Source of the DNA: Lepidostoma basale
Lineage: Eukaryota > Arthropoda > Insecta > Trichoptera > Lepidostomatidae
DNA: 64,000 nucleotides
Assembly: GCA_022606425.2 (NCBI GenBank)
Contig: JAHDVF020001336.1
Coordinates: 1,860,001-1,924,000, forward strand
Reading direction: 5' to 3'
This document shows positions 56,166-64,000 of the stretch, piece by piece. Positions within the stretch are counted from its first letter, which is position 1, and the number at the start of each line of letters is the position of its first letter. Made by a program: the position numbers and the translations under genes. The notes under the pieces were generated by a model that ran no database searches, was not told the origin of the DNA, and saw only the letters and a list, made by a program, of their open reading frames with translations.

Positions 56166-56520
56166 TAAAATCGACCGAGGAAAACATGGCAAGATCAAAT
56201 CAATCAATTATTAAATGACGGCCAAGTGAGGAGTTAAAGTTTTGAGTGGATATCTGAATTTACCCACAGCTTTGCCGTACATGACTAAATTAATCAAATT
56301 AAAAGGTCCGCATGGATGGAGAAAGAATTGTTAAAAAAGTATACTTTAACAATGTGAATGGAGTACGAAGTCGAGAAAGACCAAATTAATAAAATTTTAA
56401 AGGTCAGCCATGAAATGAAGGTCAGTATGAATGTTGGGGAAACGAGAGAAGTAATGTCAGGAAAGACAGTGTTGCGGTCCATTATTTCTGCCTTCCCCTT
56501 CGGGAGACGGCATATTTGCA
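56165..56520 (+). mobile_element. LINE-A rearranged fragments
   Basis: CGACCGAGGAAAACATGGCA, then GGTCAGCCATGAAATGAAGG and GCCTTCCCCTTCGGGAGACGG, out of the usual order. Confidence 0.6.
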
Positions 56521-56779
56521 ATTGGGATTTACAAAATAATTTTAAAACGTCTATTCAACATTGTTAATAATCCTTCTTGAAACATTATTCATTCACCGAA
56601 ATCATATTTATACATTCATTGTGAAAATTTACATTAATAATACGAGGGGTACATTTTTATAAATGATTTGTTTTATTCTATCAGGGTAACAGACTATATG
56701 GTACTTTGATATATTACTCTCAAATTAATCTCTTTTTTTTAATATGTATACCAGATTATGATTGATCCTTTTAAATTCA

Positions 56780-57065
56780 ACAACATAAATTTGAAACTCC
56801 GCCAGAGAATGATCAAATGCTATGTGTAGTCTGTTTTATTGTATGGATGTGAAACGTGGACCTTAAAAGTCAACTCAATGAACAGACTGGAAGCATTTGA
56901 AATGTGGGTCATTTGAAATGCTCAGAATTCCCTGGACAGACATGGTTACCAATACCAAAGTCCTGAGGTGAACTAGAGCTGACAGGGAGCTGTTGTCAAC
57001 TATCAAGGTTCGGAAGATTTCACATCTAGGTCATGTACTGCTTGAGGAAAAATTTAAATATCTCC
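56780..57065 (+). mobile_element. LINE-E-like RT C-terminal fragment
   Basis: Broken frames read LLYCMDVKRGP (YGCETW block), RLEAFEMW, MLRIPWTDMVTNTKVL and STIKVRKISHLGHVL, similar to the 40.3 kb copy. Confidence 0.65.
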
Positions 57066-57069
57066 ATAA

Positions 57070-57820
57070 GAATACACATTTTAAATTGTCTTAATAATTA
57101 TTATATAAAAACACAAATAAAATAAAAACTCCTTTGATCTTGACATGTGTTGCAAGACACTCCCTGCCACACATTGTAAAGTTGATTTTAAAATAGTTTT
57201 GTAATTTTAAATGTTTTAAATCAAAGAATAATTCATTACATGTTACCGCTAATATTTTAACAATGATTTGAATACACAAAATATAATTACATACGATTAT
57301 AAAATATACTAAAACACATTCACAGTCTTATGGAAAATAAAGGATTATAACCACGTTGCACGTCGTTGTTCTCTGAAGAAAGTATGACTATTCAAATCCA
57401 AATGTATTGTGTGGGAAATAATTTTCGAAAAGAATCCGTTAATGTTTTCGTAACTCATAATGTGCGTAAACCATGTCAGCTTACTTCCTGAATATTTCTG
57501 TGCGTAATCACAAAATAATATTTATTATTATTATTTTGTTAAATCCCTCTTTATTTATTTCGATTATACACAAATGAGACATATGTAATGAAAAACATTT
57601 AGACGACTCATTTGGACACAAAACGGTTTAACAAAAATAAAAGAACGATATGAAACTAAAAAATAATATATCTCAGAAGGATCCCATATATGTCGACGTC
57701 AGTGAGGCAGTACTCCTTCCAGAATTTGTAATATATTTTTTATGCACACTGCCTCAGTGACCCTAAAAATGTTAAATCATTACAGCGCAAGCCAAATCGA
57801 TGTTAAGAGTATGTATAGCT
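57070..57820. other. Intergenic, nothing recognised
   Basis: AT-rich, no supported frame. Confidence 0.4.
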
Positions 57821-57824
57821 ATCA

Positions 57825-57970
57825 TATCGCCATTTTATTGTCACGTGAATTCATCACAAGACCAAAGACAGTGTGACAATCACACTGCCATTGTCAGAAA
57901 TCAAACCCGGGACCTTCGGTGTGACAGTCATAACACTTGCCACTCGACCACGAATGTCATCATTTGTTGA
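57825..57970 (-). mobile_element. SINE-A (tRNA-derived)
   Basis: Plus strand TCGCCATTTTATTGTCACGTG, AAGACCAAAGACAGTGTGAC and AATCAAACCCGGGACCTTCG (B box complement), as in 49390-49550. Confidence 0.7.
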
Positions 57971-58456
57971 TGGCTGTGGTTTTAATTTTGTAAAATAATA
58001 TCATAAATTATATTGAAAAGGCGATTGTTTTATCAATTTTAAAAAGATCCTATTTTATTTTATAAATAACAAATTTGTTGCGATGGCATTCACAAATTCT
58101 TTCTCGAGTCTTGAGAAAAAATTTGTAACAAGTATATTTTTTATATATAAATTAATCTCTGTAAAACCGATAAAAGAATTGCGGTTCAATATAATTTATA
58201 AAGCTTTTTCTTTATCAATCTAATTTCAATAGTATTATAAGCAGTTAACAAATGCATATTAGACCTTTAATGAAGTATGCGGTTATATTAAACCATGTCG
58301 ATATGCAAATAAACAAATATTCAGAATGTAAACTGCAGAAGTCTGACCTGGCGACGATAGAAAATTAAAAATAGTAATTATTTGGTATATAGATATAAAA
58401 CATGGTAAGGAAATGAGAGTAATGTTAAAATAATAGTAAGTGCGGGTGTGGCTTGA

Positions 58457-61400
58457 CTAATGGTGGGCCCCGAGCTCGGCGCACTGTGAGGCCAGCTGCG
58501 AGAAGGTGGCGCGGTCCCCCGGCATGGTGCGCCAGCACGGCAGCAGCAGGCTGGCGTACACCTCCAGCGGGCAGAACTGCGGCCGCGCCAATCTAGACAA
58601 AGGTAACAACCATTTAGTTTAACCCCTATAGTGTGGCTGGCTACATTTGCTGTCCAAAAAAAAAATTTCAAACTGCGACAGACTACATTTGCAGATCATA
58701 TTTGAATGAACAGGGTGCGGCAGAGCAGTTTTGAAAGGCCGGTACATCCCGTGTGGTGAGAGTAGGAACCTGGGAGTGGTCACATTGTATCTGGAGGGTC
58801 TTGCCGTTTTCAGTCGTTGCCATGGTTTGGTCCGGACAACACCGGGGCTTTGCTGTCCGCACGTTTCTAAATGGCCGTTCTGTCATCGCCACCCAGCGGG
58901 TCTTTCGGCTGCACTTCAATCTTGGGCGTCGTGATACCGTCCCTCACCATAATTTAATCGTGACTTGGTTGCGTACATTAGAAGGAACTGGTTCCACACT
59001 AAGACCTAGGGGTTTAGGAAGACCCAAAACCGTAAGAACACCCAAAAATTTAACGAGAGTAAGAGAAGCTATTGAACTGTCGCCCCGGCGCTCTGCCCGG
59101 AAGCATGCAATTGAATTGGGCATTGCTGACCGCTAATTAAGGAAGATTTTGCATCACCACTTATCATTCCACCCTTACAAGATTATGATTGTCCAAGAGT
59201 TGAAACCTGCTGACTATGAAAACTGCATGAATTGCATGAACCGATTGCATGCGAGGTCAACTTTTTTCAGTAGTGACGAGGCCCACTTTCATCTCTGTGG
59301 AGCGGTGAATAAACAAAATTTTCGGTACTGGGCTGAAAGAGGAAATCGCCGCTAAGCCCATCGAGATGTGCCAAAATGCAGCTGAAAACTTCAGAAATCG
59401 CCTTCATCAATGTATCGCTGCTGAGGGCCATCATCTTTCTGATGTCCTTCAAAACTGCACTGCCTGCTCTGCCGCACCCTGTATCTATTTTGTAAGATAA
59501 TCATTATGATTTTACTGTAATCTCTTGATGGAAGATAATTTTAAAAAATAATTATTTTTTCTTCTTTCTTCTTCTGCAGCCTTCTTCCCTCCACCACTGG
59601 ATATAGGCCTCTTCCGTTTTCTTACACACTTTCATGCCTTGTCCCTTCCGCATCCAGTTGTTCCATCTATTCGGACAATATCATCAGTCCATCTTTTAGG
59701 TGGCCTCCCGACACTCCTTTTCTATGTCCAAGGCCTCCACTGAAGTATTCTTGATGTTCATCAACTACTGCCCTGTCTTGCTATACGTCCAGCCCATTGC
59801 CACTTTAATTTAGCCGTACGATCCATGATGTCTAATAATTTGGTTCGGCTTATTTCTTCATTTATTATTTTGTCTCGGAGACTCACGCCGAGCATTTGCC
59901 TCTCCATGGATCGTTGTGTGATTTTTACTTAACGGACACTTTTTTCTGGTAGGGTGGTTGTCTTTAGATTATAATATTGGTTATTTCGGAAAGTTTGGTC
60001 TTTTTTTTAAATCGCATTTATTTGAAAGGTAAAATAAAAAAAACACATTACCACTACTTTTCCCATCTTTCTGGCAATAGATGAATCCATCATCGAAAAA
60101 ACGCCTCGTCTTTTGAGGTAATCCAGGCATAGACCCAATTCTTGATATCTCCATATGAATGGAAGTGCTGCTCTTCTAAGGCATACGTCATGAATCTGAA
60201 TAAGTAGTAGCCCGATAGTGCCACGTCTGGTGAATAAGGCGGGTGTGGTATAATCTTCTAACCCACATTTTGTATGTAGTTTTTGACCGCGATTGCGATG
60301 TGAAGTCGAGCATTGTCATGTGGAAGAATCAGCTGCCTGTTGCCCCATTCTGGTCGTTTTTCTGCCAGTGCCTGCTTTAACCAGATAAGTGTTGTCGATA
60401 GACTTCCCCCGAGACAAACTTTTTCTGTCTTCCGGGGCGAACTTTGCTGTCAATGCTAAAATCACTAGCTTTGAAGCTTCTATACCATTCTCTGCATGAT
60501 TTATCCAATGGGGCATGATCGCCATAAACTTGTAAAATCTATCGCAAAAAAAATGGCCCCCCAGATTTGAAGGCTTGAAGCAGCCAGAGCCCTCTGTTGT
60601 AAAACGGACTGAACTTTCCGAAACACCTAATAGTTAATTGAAATGATATTTTTTAAGAACTACTTTGAAGCAATTGAATTGTTAGACTTATTTCATTAAA
60701 GTTCTTGATGGCCCTGCAGGTTATATGCGCTATCCAAAGTGTTATTTTATTTCATGTATCTTCCATTTCATTTCAGTTATAAATTCCGTTGGACAGATGT
60801 AGGGTATGCTGCAGATGCCTAAATTGAATGGTACCCAGGGAGACCTTACCGCAAGGAAGAGTTACCGTGGAAAACCTGGAGGACCCTAAACCAAATGTGC
60901 AAATGCATAGATAGATCTAGAGACAACATTGCGAGATGGAGTGTTCTTCAGGGCGATACGATGCTCTGCATCCGAGTTATGGAGCAATGTATGCTGCACA
61001 AGCAGGGTCCCCTTGCTTCCCTGTGATATGCACGTAGAAGGATCTAATTCAAATGTCCGGCAGTGCGGTTCAGCATCAAATTGCAATTGACATGACAATT
61101 GAGAAGCTCTATGTTTATACAACTAAAAAGTACTTCTGTGTTTGTTTAAAGTATATAATATAACAGTCTAATAGTAATAGTACCTTGGGAACTTGTCCTG
61201 AGAAGTGATGTCTGGTCCCCAGGCGGGTGGCTCTTCCCCGAAGGAGAACATCTCATACAGCGTCACTCCGTAGGACCACACATCGCTCTTGGTAGAGAAT
61301 TTTCCCATTGAAACACTTTCTGGAGCATACCTGAGATATAAAATATTTCTTTATTTTAACTGGAACCCACATTCCCACAACATAAAACGAGAACACAATT

Positions 61401-64000
61401 TTTAAGCAGACACTGAGAGGACGGACCGCCACACTACTCTTTTCTTGAGATTCATCTACATTCATGCATCGTAACACGCACGCTTGTCGATTTTTTCAAC
61501 TTCAAATGTGGCCGCCTTTTAGTTATTGATTTATCTGGTCATGCCACGTTTTCCTCAACCGTCTCGGCTTCTTTTTTCATTCACACTGCTTGTATACTAT
61601 TTTTTAACCATTCTTCTCTCATACATACCTTCCATATGTCTAAACTATCGAAGTGGTCCTTTTTTAATTTAAATTATGATGTAATCATCTGCCTCACATT
61701 ACCACACACTGTTTTCCAGCATATTCTTCTCAGTGATCTCATTTCTGCATCATTTATCCTACTTTAACCATTCTTTTGCAAACTCCAAGCTTCTCATCAA
61801 TACATAAGGGTTGGCACATCTTTGCTTCAGTGGATATATTTCTTTTTACGGCAAAAAACAAGCTATATTTCTTAAATTAAATTAATACAACATACCACTT
61901 CAAGGGAAGGTCACGATTGGTTTTGAGGAAGTAATAATCCTCGTGCATGAAGCGGGCGAGCCCGAAGTCAGATATCTTCACGCGGAACTCATTCACCACC
62001 AGGATGTTGCGCGAGGCGAGGTCGCGGTGAACTATGTTCTTGGAGCCCAGGTAGTCCATTCCCTGAAACATAGCAAGCACAATACAAGAGACTGTTCTGT
62101 CCCCTAGTGTTTTATTATTAGGTTGATGCTAAAGTTTTGCCATTTTTTTAAATAAAATAAAAGTTTTGTATTCTTGTTATTTTTTTATTTAATCAATTAT
62201 ATAATTTCCATCGGTTCTTATAACCTTTTCGAACCTTTCTATTAACTTATTAATACCGTTGTTGAAATACGATCCAATAAATTGGCAGTCGATAATTGAT
62301 GAGGAATCCAAACATCGTACCACGTGGTTAGACGTGGATTGGTGTCAATTATGACTTTTAAATTGTAGTCATTAGACTTCCAAGGCCGCCTGGCCCATGG
62401 TTCTTGAATTAGTGAAAATTCTCCAGATCGCAATTTCGTAAACCATCTTTGGTTTGTCAAACTTTGATGACATATACTCCATACGCATTGCAAATGTTTT
62501 TGGTTGCCACAGTCGCACTATTGTCTTTACGGAATTCATACGGTAAACAATGACGTAAATGCACTTTTTCAACCGAATTTTTTTTAAATGCTCTTCAATG
62601 TACCCTGGCCGGGTCAAAAGTGAATAGAAAGTAGAAGGGAAGCATTCTTTACAAAATAAAATCATTTTAAAACAGGTATTATTCATCAGCTCCGAAATTT
62701 ATTTTTTCGCTGGGATCATACAAAAACATCAAAACTTTTGCATCAACCCAATATATTAAAGCTAATATTTATGGTTTGATAATTTACCCTTTGGAATCAT
62801 AGGACATAGAGGATTCCCACTGCTTACCCGAAGCTGTTATAGGCGAATGGCGCTTTCGTCAGTTTCGCTCATTCAATCCCTAGGCCCGTTCCTCGTCCAT
62901 GTGGGACTTACGTTAAAAAGATTGTATATACAAGAAACCAAGAGGGACCCAGGCCACATTTAATGTACTCCTGTTTTCCTCAATGTCCCGCCGTACATGC
63001 AATTTACAAAAATATTCCTAACAAAATATAAATAGGGACAAGGGATTATATGGGAAGCAGATACATGACAGAGGGAAATGAAAGGAGGAACAAAACAATT
63101 GAAACCTACGTGATTGATGTCAGAGTGACCAAATTTGGCAGCAATAGCAACAATAGGATAGCAGTGTGAACCTGGACCAAAGCCTATAATACAATTTCTC
63201 TCTTATGAATGATAATTTTACCTTATTCTTTTTTATCATTATTTCTTTCCATGTGTCCAAACCATCTTAATGATCCTTTCATTATTTTGTTCATAACACC
63301 ATCATTCGCACCCCATTCACTTCTTATATTTTCATTTGACACTCTATCATACACATAGTATCCACACATTCGTCTAAGAGATCTCATTTCTACTGCATTT
63401 ATTCTACTTTCATCCTTCTTTTGCCAATTCCATGCTTCACTTCCATACATAAGGGTCGGTACAATAACACCGTTGTGCAGTGCGATTGTAGCTTTTTTGT
63501 CCAGGTTTTTATTTGCGATGACAACTTTAAGTGCACCACTCACTTTGTTGCCTGCCCCAACCCTTCTTTCAATATTCCTCTCCACTTTAACCCATATTTT
63601 GTAAACATACTACCTAAATACACAAACTCATCTATGTCCATTCACGTTAATATTGCACCTCATCTCTAACTCATCACCATTCACGTTAATATTGCAGACT
63701 GTCATGATTTCTTATTTTTCAATAATCATTACCTTGGACTTATTCACATTCATCATCAGATCATTTTGCATGCATACCTCATCTATTCACCAGGTATTTT
63801 ATTGAAAATTGGAGATACACTCATATTACCAATACAGATGCTAACAAAGGAAGGTAAAACAATTCCTCACCTGGGCCACATCCGCTGCGTACTTGAGCAG
63901 CTGCTGCACGGTGATATCGTGCTCGTGGATCTTCAGGTAGCTCTGCAGCGAGCCGTGCTGGATGTACTCCATCACCAGCTGCACCTCGGGCTCCCTCAGC
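58457..64000 (-). CDS. hop: JAK tyrosine kinase (hopscotch-like), C-terminal kinase domain, partial
   Basis: Four exons on the minus strand: 63871-64000 (continues beyond the window), 61896-62062, 61184-61330 and 58457-58592, all GT-AG and in phase, giving the last 192 residues. The segment begins in the middle of the kinase domain ([15 protein letters not shown] hinge). It then has the catalytic loop [10 protein letters not shown], the DFG motif ISDFGLARF, paired activation-loop tyrosines in HEDYYFLK, the substrate-loop PLKWYAPES, and [17 protein letters not shown]. The paired YY and the domain ending 45 codons after the last junction, close to the C-terminus, fit JAK kinases. Another non-receptor tyrosine kinase is possible but less likely. 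JAK acts at the inner face of the plasma membrane, phosphorylating the cytokine receptor and STAT. The three introns are filled with mariner, IS630-type and LINE debris. The kinase residues seen are intact. Confidence 0.82.
58710..59482 (+). mobile_element. IS630-type element with perfect 18-bp inverted ends, transposase fossil
   Basis: CAGGGTGCGGCAGAGCAG (58711-58728) is exactly inverted at 59464-59481. Plus frames hold [20 protein letters not shown], then [39 protein letters not shown] and [20 protein letters not shown] (SDEAHF contains a catalytic Asp), with stops and frame breaks between. The C-terminal part is deleted. Last intron of the JAK gene. Confidence 0.85.
59575..59930 (-). mobile_element. 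LINE-B 3' end
   Basis: CCACCACTGGATATAGGCCT (marker), TCGTCTCGGAG-type block and CCTCTCCATGGATCGTTGTG. JAK last intron. Confidence 0.7.
59977..60629 (-). mobile_element. Mariner remnant, C-terminal half
   Basis: TA flanks. Ends TTGGTTATTTCGGAAAGTTT and (reverse complement) TTAGGTGTTTCGGAAAGTTC. Minus reading contains HNLA-like HDNARLH, then PHPPYSPD (mariner YSPDLAP motif) and [14 protein letters not shown], with stops. The N-terminus is lost. JAK last intron. Confidence 0.78.
61395..61830 (-). mobile_element. LINE-A fragment
   Basis: Plus strand GGACGGACCGCCACACTACT, ACATTCATGCATCGTAACAC, CTTCCATATGTCTAAACTAT and ACATAAGGGTTGGCACATC, complement of LINE-A. JAK intron between its second and third visible exons. 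Confidence 0.7.
62119..62753 (-). mobile_element. Mariner remnant with internal deletion
   Basis: Ends TTAGGTTGATGCTAAAGTTTT and (reverse complement) TTGGGTTGATGCAAAAGTTTT flanked by TA. Minus reading has the start [19 protein letters not shown], then [40 protein letters not shown] and a C-terminal [11 protein letters not shown]. The catalytic core is deleted. JAK intron between its first and second visible exons. Confidence 0.8.
63190..63800 (-). mobile_element. LINE-A fragment lacking the 3' tail
   Basis: The minus frame 63223-63585 encodes [60 protein letters not shown] and [11 protein letters not shown]. Upstream it reads FEREN- and MNVNKSK-like pieces. The usual 3' end is missing at about 63225, so this copy is truncated at both ends. 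JAK first visible intron. Confidence 0.75.

Overview
This is AT-rich nuclear DNA from a eukaryote, almost certainly an insect. Genes have many short exons with GT-AG introns. The recognisable proteins are animal proteins with insect-type partners, including a JAK kinase that best fits hopscotch. The intergenic space and introns are packed with non-LTR retrotransposons, tRNA-derived SINEs and fossils of mariner/IS630, pogo, hAT and piggyBac type. Short interstitial runs of the insect telomere pentamer TTAGG are present. I cannot fix the order with certainty.

Six protein-coding loci can be supported. (1) 3162-4483 minus: a four-exon, 177-residue four-helix membrane protein resembling MARVEL/CMTM proteins. 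(2) 14505-17486 minus: a three-exon, 272-residue four-helix membrane protein with a GC-rich first exon, possibly with a non-coding first exon near 19.5 kb. (3) 20075-31292 plus: TRAIP/no-poles E3 ubiquitin ligase, eight exons, 448 residues. (4) 34282-36663 minus: paraplegin (SPG7), the mitochondrial m-AAA protease, as one uninterrupted 793-codon frame. (5) 37087-47761 plus: PTCD2, a mitochondrial pentatricopeptide protein, nine exons, 385 residues. (6) 58457-64000 minus: the C-terminal kinase domain of a JAK (hopscotch) in four exons, running off the right edge.

Two pairs of start regions face away from each other. Paraplegin and PTCD2 start codons are 423 bp apart and both products are mitochondrial, so a shared promoter is likely. 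TRAIP and the second membrane-protein gene may form a second such pair if the non-coding exon near 19.5 kb is real. TRAIP and paraplegin converge at their 3' ends.

The rest is mobile DNA. The main family, here called LINE-A, has at least 19 mostly 5'-truncated copies ending in (GTTA)n. Others are LINE-B (GAAGAAG-type tail), LINE-C (Jockey-like), LINE-D ((AATG)n tail), LINE-E (one long RT fragment with an FADD motif), LINE-F fragments and two SINE families. DNA transposon remnants with defined ends include a pogo element (28445-30384), a mariner (38646-39528), two further mariner fossils in JAK introns, three hAT elements with 8-bp duplications, piggyBac-like MITEs at TTAA, an element whose terminus is amplified into a 41-bp tandem array (6859-7552), and a large fold-back element (46010-46510) inside PTCD2. 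Several nested insertions give relative ages. I saw no convincing new cellular system; the most unusual points are the 41-bp array element, the fold-back in PTCD2, the telomere-like variation in LINE-A tails, and the paired mitochondrial genes.
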